Source: Adineta ricciae
Lineage: Eukaryota; Rotifera; Eurotatoria; Adinetida; Adinetidae
Assembly (NCBI GenBank): GCA_905250025.1
Contig: CAJNOJ010000021.1
Span: forward strand, 496,001 to 560,000
DNA length: 64,000 nucleotides
Direction of reading: 5' to 3'
The position numbers were made by a program, and so were the translations under genes. The notes under the pieces are model-generated. The model did no database searches. It saw only the letters and a program-made list of their open reading frames with translations, and was not told the DNA's origin. Positions 12,085-26,100 of the stretch are shown in pieces. Within the stretch, counting starts at the first letter, position 1, and each line of letters opens with the position of its first letter.

Positions 12085-13371
12085 GGCTGGATCGAATCAC
12101 GGGAAGATCTAGAACATAAGCGGAGAAATAATGAACATGTCAATCAATCTCATTAACACCAAATGAAAGAATCTTGCAATCGTAACACTCAACGTATCAT
12201 TATTGATAATGTCTTCTTCAGGCATTTATTTTTTTTCTTCTTCTTCCCCGTCTGTCATATCTCTATTATCACTATGATGGGTAAATCTGTGCTTTGGGAA
12301 ACAGTAGATCGTCAGTAGATAGACGAGTAATTCTTCTTATGCTCGAATACTAATGAATACATGCAGAAAAATCAGATAGATATTCTCAATGAAATGGAAA
12401 AATATTCATTGTTACTCTGTTGTGCAACGAAGGAATCGAATCGGATGTGTTGAAGAGACTCTGCCTTTGATTTCTCTCTCTCTCTCTCGGATGTTGTTCT
12501 TTTTCTAGTCAGTTGTGCATTCTATTCTATCTGACATTTGAGTCCTGATATGACGCACATATTGACATATTTCATGCTATCAGCTTCGTGTTCACATTAA
12601 TATAGAAGCAGAAGTTCAGTTGATTGATTATTGTATCAAATAAACATGATACTATGCATAAGACACAGTTTGTTCTGAAAAGTCAAAACAGAACTAGAAG
12701 GTCATATGGAAGTCTTCTTCCAGTACGCTTGCGAGAAATGAAGTCATCAACGAGATTACAGTGAAATATGACAGAACTGAAAATGCGTGTTCTCTCAGCG
12801 ATATATCTTATTCGCGTGTCATACGACGGTTCGCGTCTGTCAGTATTGATATATTGTACTGCACTAGTAATAAGAACTCATCCTCGAGTGAAAATATATG
12901 TTAATGAAGTTCTTTATTTACAATACAAGCAAATTGATCATATTTCATTTGGCTTGAGACATATGGTCTCTTTTTTTTCAGTCGATATGCGCGTAATAAC
13001 TACACGATATTGATTGAATTTTCAATATTTTTAAGAAAATAGTACGAATACAGGATGAGATACATCACCGGCTCGCTTTGATTTCTAGTGCCGTGCGTGC
13101 AACATGTCGTTCGATAACGACATCTATCCAAAATGTTTCTCTAAATTAGTTAATAGATTTTAGATGAGAAAATTTCGAGTAAAAATCCATGATATATTGC
13201 TAAAGAGAATTTTGAGAGAATTTGAATATTACCATGAAATCATTTGTTGAGAGTTCGTTGATTTCCTTCAATGGTATCTGTACAGTTTTCGTCTTATCTG
13301 TTGTTTTTTGTTTTCTTCTTCTCCGTCGTGTAATCAATCAAAAATTTTCATCTCTTTCAGATCGAAAATCG
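12085..13371. other. Intergenic region with probable 5' UTR of RhoA
   Basis: About 1.3 kb between the divergent LRR and RhoA genes, with a CT-microsatellite near 12473-12488. A polypyrimidine-CAG acceptor at about 13351-13360, 11 bp before the RhoA ATG, indicates a spliced or trans-spliced leader. No coding sequence is supported. Confidence 0.4.
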
Positions 13372-14059
<688 letters not shown>

Positions 14060-15585
14060 CGCTTGGCTTTCCCTCTTTTTCTTCTATCTCATTTTTGTGT
14101 GAAATAACTAGTCGCAAACAAAAACACTACAACATCTTGTTAAACTAGTCGTGTGCAAGTGTGTCTTTTCTAAGAACAAAATTATGAAGGAAAAAAAAAC
14201 TACAGACAAGACTTTTTTGGGTTTCTCTTTTTTTTCTACTCATTATATTACTATTACACTTAACCTTCTCTTTCCTATTCGATTAATGTATATTTCGTTC
14301 TTATGATTATTTGAATATTCTGTTCTGCTGTTGCTTATTTGGTCAAGAGTTTCAAAATGAGTGTGCGTTTTTGTATATTAAGTTCAACCCTCCCTTCGTT
14401 TTTTTAAACAATAAAAGCAAACACACATATCTGAATGAAGAAGCCGATTTCGATTCGATGGAGAGGATCTCGTCCTATTTGCAGGCAAAACAATATCAAC
14501 AAAGCACATCTGCTTGCGAGACTTTTTTGATTGATGATCTATTGCATTGTCTACTACTGTCGAACCGACTAGGAAAACTATCTTTACATGACAACTCATA
14601 CAGATCAATAGGATTTGTATACATGTCTTTGACAGAACATCAAGATTATTTCGATCGACACCGAAAACTTTGAAAAAACTCGATCCCAAATGGTTTTCAT
14701 GCAATCAATATTGATAATCGCTTTGCAACAGACCATGTTATCATAATTAATTGAATAAGCTTGACTCATGGTCATGGTCACATCGATTACAGTCATGACC
14801 ATGACTAAATAATATTGATTACGCTAATCTCGAATCAATAAACAGATCGAATAAAACAAGAACGACATAGTTTAAAAGAACCAGCTGGTTTGAGAGAAAA
14901 AAACCAGGCTTGAGATTGACGATTTTCATTTGTCATCAGTGAATTGATTAAACTGAAGGTAAAAATTGCATGTTGTCTCATATTTCCGATTGATAATCAT
15001 GGTTAATTATTAGTTTTCGTTTATATTACGAATAGATTTGATTCAATATCTTCTCGCTCGGAGCCATCATTTGTGTATATCCGTTTTACTTTCTTAATTA
15101 CCATGTTTTGCCTAATAACTCATTTATTATGCGTGCATTCTACGGTTTTTCTTATTGCTCAGAAAGCTCAAACAGGTTTTCACACTGTTATTATCTCAAC
15201 GTTGGAAAAACCTTAGTGTGCAAAGTGTGGTGCTCTTTTTACTTTACGTTTTATAGGAACGGAAATAATATTGCCCACCAGAGATCCTCTTTGATTTGAA
15301 CGATGATTCAACAATCCCTAGATAATTAGGACAATGGAATTTCATCGAATGAAACAACATGTGACGACATTCTTTTCATTATTGTTCATCCGGAAGATTT
15401 CTTTACTTGTCGGAAGAAGATCGTATTTTTCCATTAATAAATGGCGAAAGCAACGAACTTTTTTCGCGAGGTTTTAACAACATATCATCTATTGTATTGA
15501 GATATTTAGCCTTTCACTGACATCACACTCTTCTTAACATCTTGCCATTCTTTGGGCGGCAAATCTAATTAGACACAAGGGTTCA
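14060..15585. other. Intergenic region with an inverted repeat
   Basis: About 1.5 kb downstream of RhoA containing its 3' UTR and the promoter of the Ly6-like gene. Pyrimidine-rich stretches and a hairpin-forming repeat near 14766-14807 are the only structure seen. The open frame at 14311-14673 does not resemble a protein. Confidence 0.4.
14766..14807. repeat. Inverted repeat built from CATGGTCATG / CATGACCATG
   Basis: Two arms, TCATGGTCATG and its reverse complement CATGACCATGA, are separated by about 16-18 bases including ATCGATTACA. The pair could form a stem of about 11 bp. No run of U or other terminator sign follows, so function is unknown. Confidence 0.5.
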
Positions 15586-16021
15586 ATGAGATACTCTTGC
15601 TATCTATTTTTATACATGATTGAATCTAGTTTAGCACTAACATGCTACGATTGCTTGAATTGTCCGTATCCATGGTCAAGTTATGGCATCCAAACCTATG
15701 GGTCGACACTCGGCGTGTTTTCGCGTGTGAGATCTTGCTATGTAAGTGAATTGGATCGCGTGCAATATAATGACGAATGTTTTCTTGCAGAAAAAAGAGT
15801 TTTATAACGTAATTGATCGACGATTAGATCGCGTTGTACGCGGTGCACTTGACCGCGAATGCTACTCCGGAAAAACTGAAACAGCTAACGAAAGATCGGT
15901 GACGTATTGTTGTTATTCAAATTATTGTAATGCTGCACGACTAACGACCACTTTTATGTCGCATTGGATTATTCTTTTCCTAACGTTTTTTGTCTGTCAG
16001 GAGAGGATAAATAGAAATTGA
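15586..16021 (+). CDS. Ly6/uPAR three-finger domain protein, probably GPI-anchored
   Basis: Exons 15586-15741 and 15791-16021 (49-nt intron) give 128 residues. A signal peptide ends near ALTCYDC, so the mature protein begins with the LxCYxC pattern typical of Ly6 domains. Cysteine pairs follow (CLNCPYPW, SCY, ECYSG), and the domain closes with the diagnostic CC....CN motif (YCCYSNYCN). A hydrophobic stretch (WIILFLTFFVC) sits almost at the carboxy end, as in GPI-anchored family members. Ly6 proteins act on the cell surface, often as modulators of receptors such as nicotinic channels. The RIC3 receptor chaperone is encoded elsewhere in this window, though no link is shown. The specific ligand is unknown. 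Confidence 0.82.
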
Positions 16022-16682
16022 AATCATGAACTTGTCATTACAAAGGATTGTCAAGTATCGACGTCATTCGTGATGTCACATAGATTCTCTTTTGACAGAT
16101 TGTTTATTTACAAACTTCATTTTACAATAAAGCACCTGTCGTAATTAGATTACACAATGAAATTTTTACGACTTTCTCAGTAGATGAAAGATCAAATAGA
16201 GAGAAAGAAAGAAAAACGTTTTTTTAATTAAATCATTCACGGTTCGCTGTTACGAAGAAAAAATAACGTTTCACCTCGAGGACGAGTATTTCGGCACAGT
16301 AGATATTCTACTTCATGTTGTACTTATAAATAAATAAATTAATGGTAGTGAATAGATTAAAAAAAGCAAATGAGATACGTTTCATTAGATTGTTTCATCC
16401 CTGGCTGAAGTATGAAAACACGTTCAACATCAAACCATGTAGTCGACACTTTGATCTTCATAAGAAGGATATCATGTTAGTTAATATTCATAAGAAGATA
16501 ATTATCTATCTGCTCATCCTATCTTGTCTTTCAGTAAGAGTAAAACATCCTGAGAGTTACTTCTAATAGCGTTATACACAGCCTCTTCTTCGTAATTACC
16601 CTGGCTGTTTATAGAAGCTTTTAAAAACTTGTCTACATACATCAAACGGAACAAATATGATTGTTGATTTTATAGCCATTCA
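16022..16682. other. Intergenic region
   Basis: AT-rich spacer after the Ly6-like gene. An open frame at 16342-16566 lacks any recognisable domain. A TTTTATAG acceptor at about 16668-16675 introduces the candidate small exon described next. Confidence 0.35.
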
Positions 16683-19063
16683 ATGAATATCAAAAAGAAA
16701 AGACACGCGAAGAAACCCTCGATGTTCAGCTCGATGCGATCTGTAAGTATGGCTGAGTAAGTTTGTCGAACGTATATTGACAAGATTTGTGTTTTGCATG
16801 TGATTCATTACAGTCGAATAATGATCATATTGTTCTTATATTATTTCGCTAATCAATCGAATTATGTAGATTTCTGTTTTATTCTCATTTTGTTTTGACG
16901 AGATTAATTTCTTCTTGCGACAAGAAAAAAAACGAAGAAGAAAAGAAAAAAAAACGAGAGTGACAAGTACTGAAAGGAAGTAAAAATGTTATTAAAATAG
17001 AGAAGAAACGAGAGAAAAAGAGAGAGAAAGAAAGGGGGGGAGAAGGAGATAAAGCCCGATAAAGATTTGTATTTAAGTCATAAGAAGCTCTGTCTTCATT
17101 TTAGAAATTACACATTGACATCTACTTATCCCTTTAAGTCATTTTGAAATAATGAACGGAACAAACGTTTCGTTGTCTAACCAGTCATCGACATGGACCG
17201 GTGCTACATTTATGAATTATTTGCAACTGTTCTACATTCCTTTTCTCGCTGTACTCGGGATTTGTGGAAATATCATTTGTGCCATCGTCTTCACTACCAA
17301 ATCGCTAAGGTAAACCGAACTGAATTCCTTTCCTTGACATGTTCTTATTTCACCTGGTGTTTTCCTTAGACGCCTTCGTTCATCATCGTTCCTATTTCTC
17401 CTAGCAGTCGGTGATGTTTTCTTTCTTATCGATCTCATACCCGGTTGGATCAATACCAGTTTCTTTCGTTCTTTATATCATGGCACAATTGTCATCTGTA
17501 AAATTCAAACGTACGTGTCCTTCGTAGCGTCATTTGTTCACATCTGGATGGTGCTAGCTTTCACGGCTGAACGTTTTCTTGCTGTGAACTTTCCCTTGCG
17601 ACATATGTCTCAATGCACACCGCGATTTTCGCGAACGATTATTTTAATTATCATCTGTCCGGCATTGGTATTCTACATTTATCCATCGTTTTTCGCTTCT
17701 GAAGTCGATAAATATGGGCAATGTCGAGAGAAGGAAAGTCACCTTCGTTATTTGACGCACGTGAACACCATCGATACGATCATGACGATGTTTCTACCGT
17801 TCATTGTTGTTTCGATTTTAAACGTTCTAATCATTCGTAGATTGTTCTGCTCAGACACCTTTCGAAAACATGTCTTCGACAATGGATCGAGTTACCAATG
17901 TCGACGTACGTCAAGTTGGACGTCAACACCGACGTTCGCCTCAACTCGATCAGAAAAGTCTCCAGTAGTTCCTCGGAAAAAACAACAACGGCAAGATTCA
18001 ACTCGACGACATGTTTTAAATGAATTACGGCTCACTAAAATGCTGTTAGCTATATCATTAACATGTCTTTCGCTTAATTTTCCATCGTATTACTTACGAT
18101 TGATTGTTTTCTATGAACAAACAAATGGCAACTCGACAATTGATGAGCGCTATTCAAGCTTTGCACTCTATCGAGATATTTTGCTGCATAATCTATCGTA
18201 TTTAAGTTATTCAGTAAACATTGTTATTTATATTCTCTTTGGAGCAAATTTCCGTCGGGCATTAAAACGCGCTTTTGTGCCAAACAAAAGAGTTAATTCA
18301 AAATTATTAAAGTTAAAGGCAATCAGTAATGATAACGACACATGGTCCCTTGATTATTCTATAGCGGAAACAACAACATCGTTTATTAGTTCTCTGCGTA
18401 GTCGTTCCAAATCTCCTAAACTTCGCGAACAACCTACTCTACATCGAGAACTGACGAAAAAACTAAGCGAACGCAAATCATGATAAGAAGGAACCGAAGC
18501 GAACATTTCGTATTTCTTTCCTTTGTCTGTAAAGTAAACTTAGTCCTTTGAACAGAAATATAGGTCGAGTGAGAGCTCGAAAAAAGAGAAATTAACCTAA
18601 GAGAATCATTTGTTATCAACAACGAACATATGTCTTTGGATGACATAAACAAATAAAATTGATGACAAAGAAGAATTGCTTATTTATATGAAAAGAAGAA
18701 CAAATCGGCCTGCCGGTAACTTGACATATGACAATTTCTTTCGAATGCATGCTTTACTTTACTTTCACTTGAAATTTGTTACACTATTGATCACGTACGT
18801 TCTTTCAGATTTTTGAACAAGAATCAAAAGCAAGGGAGGCAGAGCGATATGAGAGTTTTGATGAGTTAGAACAAATGAAAATTCGCGGAAAGTAAGTAGA
18901 GATAACATAAAACTATACTGAATCATACATATGCACCGAAAGTCTTTGGAACTTATCAAAAAATCAACTCCTTTGCGATGATTTGTGCTTGAATTAGGAG
19001 TGATTTAATTCAGCTTTTTCCCCTTGATCAAAAGACTACGTGAATTATCCACAGAATTGAATA
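16683..19063 (+). CDS. Candidate 5' exons of the RhoGEF, flanking the GPCR gene
   Basis: Three short segments look like exons. 16683-16742 starts with ATG, encodes a very basic peptide (MNIKKKRHAKKPSM) and ends at a GTAAGT donor. 18809-18891 follows a TTTCAG acceptor, encodes an acidic, helix-prone peptide (IFEQESKAREAERYES) and ends at GTAAGT. 19014-19063 is weaker, with a GTATAC donor. Spliced together, they keep one frame and enter the PDZ exon at 20167 in the right phase, adding about 64 residues before the PDZ domain, similar in length to the leader of vertebrate ARHGEF12. If real, the GPCR gene lies inside the first intron. The first two exons are plausible; the third and the whole linkage are inference. 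Confidence 0.35.
17152..18483 (+). CDS. Rhodopsin-family (class A) GPCR, peptide-receptor-like
   Basis: Exons 17152-17309 and 17370-18483 (60-nt intron, phase 2) give 423 residues. The extracellular amino end has three N-glycosylation sequons (NGT, NVS, NQS). TM1 contains GICGNIICAIVF with the conserved Asn, TM2 LLAVGDVFFLI with the conserved Asp. TM3 is followed by ERFLAVNFP in the DRY position, so the arginine is kept and the Asp is replaced by Glu. TM5, a basic third loop, TM6, and TM7 ending NIVIYILFGANFRRAL follow; the last is an NPxxY variant. The Ser-rich cytoplasmic tail is about 70 residues. The layout resembles invertebrate neuropeptide receptors such as the FMRFamide-receptor group, but the ligand cannot be assigned. 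It lies between the RhoA and RhoGEF genes. Confidence 0.88.
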
Positions 19064-20166
19064 GTATACTTCTTTCCACTCGACGATGAGCAGCACTTGA
19101 GTGTTTTGTAAAATAGGTCGTTCAGTTTGTGTTATTGAGAATGAAGGAAATTCGAAGGAGATTTCCGGTTTGAAAAGATCAATTAGCGATGTGTGAGGTG
19201 ACACGTATGAAACTACTACGGAAGTGAGTTACGTCAACCGGTGTAGCTGAGTATCAACAAAGAGAGAAATTCGCATGTGTGCGACGAAAAGCGTCTTCTC
19301 AATCGGCTGAGTTTTGCTTTGAAAATAAGTCAACCAATCAAACGCCGTAGTTAGTCGTATTATTCACCTTCGTAATTTGATAAGCAATGATTGATTCGAA
19401 AACTATTTTCTCCCTCAAATGTTTCTTAAAACAATCATATCTCTGTACTTCAGAGAATCCAATCATCGCTCGTGTAGATAAAATGTCTTCTATCAATCAA
19501 CCATCAACAGTTGAGTCGACTTCGCTAAACCTTTATACATCGAGAGCATATATACTCTTATCTAGATGACGCTAAAATCATTGATATAACAACAGCGACA
19601 TATTCCTGTTAGAAAATTTCTTTTCAACAAAAATATTCATCGTTTGAAAAATATGTTAAGTCTATTTAGCAGTGTTTTTCGGTATATTTGCATATCAATC
19701 ATGGAAAAGTGTTAAATGGCTGTTAATGTCCAATGAGAATGATAAAAAAATGAGTGACTGATGATGCCTTGTCAGTTCTTCGTCTTTTCATCATCATCAT
19801 CATTTGATATAGCAAACATATTTTTCTCTGTTTATTTATTCGATATATTTTTTTATTCATCGATAGAAATGCTAATTGAATGAAATGTCTTCATTTTGTT
19901 TTCTCTTCTCACATTGCCAAAATGAAATATTTTTCCTCTGTTTAGATGAAAACATTTTCTTGTCGTTATGATTAACAATCTCCATGGAACAAGATCGGTA
20001 AAAGCACGGCAAATGACTTGTCGATTCTTTTTGTTTTTGTCGGATGATTTTTTTTCTTAATGTTGTTTGTGTCTAGTATTTTATCGTATTTGACTGATCC
20101 CGATTTACCCAATGGTTCGTGTCACTCTGTGTTTTCAGTTTTCATCGTCAACTTCATCTGTTTTAG
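18892..20166. other. Non-coding stretch, probable intron of the RhoGEF
   Basis: Apart from the tentative small exon at 19014-19063, this is AT-rich DNA without clear coding sequence. An acceptor-like CTTCAG near 19450 opens a 38-codon frame ending at 19569 with no usable donor, so it is not called. Confidence 0.4.
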
Positions 20167-23100
20167 GACTCGAACAGATAAACGTTGTCGTTAGTCGAGA
20201 TCGATATGGATACGGTTTGACAGTCTCTGGTGATAATCCTGTTTATGTCCTCAGTGTACGAGAAGATGGAGCCGCACACCGAGCTGGAGTCCGAGTGAAC
20301 GATCAGATTATAAAGGTAAATTATCCGTCTGCATATGACTCAATGCAATACCGAGAGTATCAATAAAAATCAGATATCATGTTAGACAAATAGATTTGTT
20401 TTGTTCTCATTAGGTAAGATTGAATAGAACGGCGTTGCCTTTGTCAGAACAAACAAATAACTGATTAATGACCTTGGAAAACACATCAACGAGTATATTT
20501 TGCTCTGTAAACTTCATTAGTTTTTCTTTCTGTACAATCTACTCTGATGTGTACATATCTATATAGTGAATGAGTCCACCTGTTTCTTTTTTATGTGTTT
20601 CCCATACATGACAAGTTTTGTATGTGTTTTCGGGAGTGACACGCGAAAGAGTTTTTGCTGTTGTATTGAATTAGATAAAATCATCAGCGATGATGATCGG
20701 CATTCCAGATAAGTTCGTTGATGAAAAGTTTATTTTTGTCTTGATTTCTTTTCAGGTCAATGGCACGCGTGTAACGCATTGTACACATGTTGATGTAGTC
20801 AATCTAATCAAATGTAAGTTTGTTGTTTTATTTTCTAATTAATCAGAAAAGAGTAGAAGTCGACGAGATCAATTTGCTTGTCAGAAGAGGAGTATTCTAA
20901 TCTGTGAATGTTCAAATAAACAAAGAGAGAGAGAGAGAAAGAAATCCATTCGATCGGTTGGTGGCCTCAGAAGATGATTTCGCAATATGTTGATAAACAT
21001 CACATTATCTCATTCCAGATTGCATTGTTTATTTTTTTCTTCGACCTTGATTCGTCAGATGTTGTGAATGTACGTGATCGAAAGAATTTCTCTCGTTATT
21101 AATTAATTACATATCTTTCAAGGAATTTCATCTAACCTCTCTTGAATGTCTTCTGATTATTTTACACATGGGACAAACTAATTCAATGAATGCAGTTGAC
21201 AAAGATACGAGAGATCGAATTTCGTTCGTTACTTCGTCTTGTTTTTCAGAATTATTTCTAATCTCTATCATCAATAGAGAAAATAACTGAAAAAAAAATC
21301 AGTCTTTCTTCTGTGTATCTACATCAAGATATACATGTACGCATAATACAATCGAAGAAATTCTCCTATTACTTTGTTTGTATATATCGACTGGAAAGAG
21401 GAGATGGTTGATGGCATGTTTCTTCCTTCATTCTTTTTTTTTTGCCGTCGTCATTACGGACAATTTCTTTTGTTACACACAAAGGCCATACGCTCCGGCA
21501 ATGTTTTTGTGTATTAAGAATTAACAATTTATCATTCTGAAAATAACATACTAGCCGATTGTATCAACAAAAGCGCGTTATCTTCGAGCAGAATGGTGCC
21601 GTCGTATTGAACAGCATTCTTGCGTTTGAATCAATCGCTAAGCAAGCAGTTGAGCGAAATTAATCTCGATCGTTTGCGTTCGTATTCTTTTAGATTTTCT
21701 CTTTGAGAATACAAAGGAAAATACCGATGACTTCTTCAATATCCGTACACATACCAGATTGTAAGTTAGGTACCGTTCGTGTCGATCGAACAGTCGATAT
21801 CTATCCGACACCGATAATAAATGACGAGTCGATTTTCCATGTCAAGTCCTATGTGCCCAAATTGATCTTAAAACAGCAATTAACAGAAGTTCCTGGCGAA
21901 TTATTTATTGAGGATTGCTCGGACGAACGTCAATATGCTCCGAAGACCAAATGGAACTATCAAAGCCGTTCAGCAGATGAAGATGAGTCTGATATCGCTG
22001 TCATCTATTCGCTTGTACGATGTGCTACAACTCGTCGAACGTCAGTACCATATCTTTCTGTTTTACCCTTAGCAACAAATGTGAACATTCCTCGACCGTG
22101 CGCAGCTCGAACTTATACATCGGAGCCGCCATTAACTCCCATTGTAACACACGTATCGAAACAAGCGGAAATCAAAACATTGACATCCACGCGTACAATA
22201 ACAACAATAACGACACCAGTAACAACTGCTACCCAGCTATCACCACCGACTCGTATTCAAACGTCTACTTCATTTACGTCACATGATCGGCCATCAGCAC
22301 CGTTAATTGCTATTAAACCTCGTCCGTATTCATTTCGTAGCTCAGGACGCAATGTTTTCGAACGACAAATTTCGCATATAACAGAACGTGTAACACAATT
22401 GCATGAAACATTTTTTTCTCGTCTATCGCATTCACATCTACCTCATCAACCACGAAATCGTTCTCTCTCAACTTCTCATCCACCAATAACCGATTTGAAC
22501 TCGGACGAATCCGACCTCATAGAGAAACACCTAGTTAGACCGCGACCGAAATCGGAAACCTATGAGGATCACCATCGTGTTCAGACAGGTAAACACCCTT
22601 CCCTTCTGAACCAAACAGCTGCAGATAACAAATGATATATTGAGATACTGAGAAGACAAAACCGACACTAGGAGACATATTTGAAGTCTCATCTATATTC
22701 TGTAAGCGAATATGTTACCATCTTTGACTGCCATGTTGACATTTAAGACATTAATTTTTCCGCTTTGCTGTCATTCTTCCGTCTATTATCGTTAGTATGT
22801 TGATGGATGTAAAGAGTAAAAAGGAAGTTCTTCGATATACATTAGATATTCATTAATCTTTGCCATTTGACTATTTCTTTTATGAAACGAGAGAGGAAAA
22901 TCAATTTCATCCATATCTTTGCTTGCGTTTAGCTGGTCCGTATGCTCAATTAACTCTTCTGGGTCAACCGAGGGCAAATCCTGCCTTTCAAACGCAAAAG
23001 TCTGTTTCATCATCCGAAACACAGAATGAACGCGTACAGTTTCGTACACAAATATCTACTCCCGAACGATCATCATCAACACTATTCGATGCAAAGAAAG

Positions 23101-26100
23101 CACGTGATGCCTACGATAAGATTTTCAAGCAATTCGAAGTACGTCCGAATGAATCGATTGACGTGCTCGATTGCTAAGCATTATTTTCAGACTGCAAGAA
23201 AAGAACTTGATCGACAACGAGCCAAAGGTTCGAATCACAATACAGCACGTATAACTCAGCTTGAAAAACAGCTGCGGCAATTCGAGCAACAATTAAACGA
23301 GATCAAACGTCGTTTGGAATCGATCGAGGTAAGCAAATTATTCTGATTCTGTCATTCATAACCCACAATGATGATTAAACTAGCCAAATTGTGATTCATC
23401 ACAAACTAAACATGATGACAATCAAGTTAATCGAACAAACACATTCATTGAATCATCAACAAATCGATCAAACACTGTAAGTAAACGAACAACTTCCCAG
23501 GAGATTTTCTGTTAAGAGTATCTCTGAAAGACACAAATCCTCGTCATCCCCGCCTATATTTCTCTAGTTTCCTCATGGCATAAGCAGTCACAAGAAACAG
23601 AATTCCTTACCCGAATCGACAATTTCGCAACTCATAACAGGAGGCTTACCCTCGACTAATGCGAATTCACCGTTACATCATATCAAACGTAAATTTCAAA
23701 CTGGAAAGACTGAGGCATTCGATCTTGTTAAGGTAAAACTAGATCCATACTTCTTGGATTCTCACACATTTAATTGCAAAACACTTCTGCACACTAACGA
23801 TTTCCTCTCTATGAAAACATATCTACGTCGATCTTTGATCTCATGTGATTGTCTTTTCCTCTGGTTCTTACACGTTATTTAGTGTTCCTTTTGCTAATAC
23901 ATGTTTTCTCTATGCAGATCTACTCTGATATTTGTCTCTCTTTGATCTAGAATACCGATACGTTGAATAATATTCCAGCAGAAGAAGTCTTCAAGTTTCG
24001 CGTGAGTATCAGATTACAATTATTGATTGATGAAATTAATTTTCATGTCACAATGTTCCTGTGTCTGTCTGTATATGGTTGTCGTTAGTAAATAAGGGCA
24101 TAACGATAAAGGTCAATGTATACTAAACATGTGCTCACATAGGACAGCTAGTGAGAAGATACGATTGACATTCGAGATTTTTCCATTTAGGAGCTAATTG
24201 AAAATGAAGATGAAAATAATCATGCAAATCAGTCGAATGTTCAATCGATATCAACATTCGATGATCTTCAACTGTTAATCAATACAACTAATTGGATCCC
24301 GATAACTATTTTTCTCAATTTTCTACTTACTGATACAAACAGTGATCCAAGTCATTTAGTAAGTCGTTTGGATACGTTCAAATCATCATAAATCTCTCTT
24401 CTTCGATTTAGTTGTTTTATCTGATAACCGAAGAACTTCGTTCGAAAAAAGCCGAAAATCGAGCTGAACTAGTACGATGGGCATTCGAGATTCATTCAAC
24501 TTTTACCATGTATAGTAGTGTAAGCGTTTCACATGATCATTTCCATCTCACTCATTCAAGTCTTCGTTTCATTAATTAAGCCTTTATACATTGGCCTTCC
24601 GCAATCACAAATGGATGCTATTAATCGTTCTTTGATGGTTCATCAAATAGATATGAATGAAGATATGAAGATTGTTTTCAATGACGCTCGAGATCATGCG
24701 AAATCTGCCATTTCCAACCGACAATTACCGGATTTCAATCAGAAGCGAACAGTAACTGCGAACAATGATCTAACGTCGAAACAAACGCACTTCGTTGATG
24801 AACGTTTACGATCAATTTTCGAACAGCACTACAAATCTGTCTCGACAGAAGATTGGAACAGTACGAAAAACAATCGAAGCCTGGCATTATTATGTTCATT
24901 GGCAACATATTTGAAACGTTGTGATATAAAGAAATGCGGAAACATTCCACTAGAAAAAATTCCGAAATTTCTCGATAGAGAACCGAAACGTCTATTGGCC
25001 AAACTGCAACGAGCAACACCAATGAAAAAGGTAAATTGATCTGATGTCCGGAATGATATTTTCACTGATTAAATCAGATCAAAGAACATCAATTCAACGA
25101 ACATCAGTTTACTACCGAAACTCTTTGTCAATTCTGTTACAAACCACTGTGGGGGATCAATTATCAAGGCTATTTATGTGGATGTAAGAGATCCAAGTGA
25201 GGAATGAGTGGCTGATTTGTGATATGTTTTATCTTAGATTGTCAGCAAGCTTATCATCGTGAATGCGTATTGAACAGCGAAAAGTGTTCGAAAGATCGTG
25301 TGAAATTTCGTAAAATGCCAAGTAATCGAAATCCTCCGAGTAAGTGTGTGAAAACCCTGCGGTATACTTGACCAACTCCAGTCGAAAAAGAATACAATTG
25401 TTGATTTCTTGTATTTATTCTCTTCACTCTCAGGATCAGCGTCAGTAGATAATTTAACACAGAGTTATTTCATTTTCTCCGCTAAACCTATGCAACAGGC
25501 TGTTTTCTTACGACGTTCTGTTGGCGGAAGTAGTACTTTATTCGATGGTATTATGATGAACTTGAACGGTATTTTATCTGTTGTCTAATACATTGTTTTT
25601 CGTTCGCTTATTGTACATCTGTTTTGGAAAGTCTTTGAATCGAAGACTAAATAACCTAATATTTGTTTGTCTTCTTCAAGGTCCATCTCGAACAGAAAGC
25701 GTAATTGATGGACGGGAGAGTAGTGTCCGTAAGTTATAAAACTTATGTGAATTCGTAAATCAATAGTTGTTGTATTTCTAGCAAATGAAATCAATGAAAA
25801 TACGCCTGGCTCAACTGACGGAACCGGTTAGTTGATTAGGAAGTAAATAGTTGCAAGAGTATCCTTTTGTTCGGTCTAGATCCCGAAGGAAATGCGGCAG
25901 CCAATGATCAGAATAAAAATCCAACGTAAATTATTTCTATTCAATGAAAAACTAAAAACGATAACTTGTAAATTTATTTTCGAATAGCGTTGGACGATGT
26001 TCAAGTGATCGTCGAGCAGCGCCCGATCGACCAGCTGCACCGAAGAACCGTTCAAGCAGGTAAATATATTTGATTTCATTTCAATATTTGAACTGAAATA

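Noticed and set aside
14311..14673. Plus-strand frame of 120 codons after RhoA
   Set aside because: Lies in the expected 3' untranslated region, with no domain and no conserved-looking segment.
16342..16566. Plus-strand frame of 74 codons
   Set aside because: Lys/Ile-rich, no motif; typical of AT-rich spacer.
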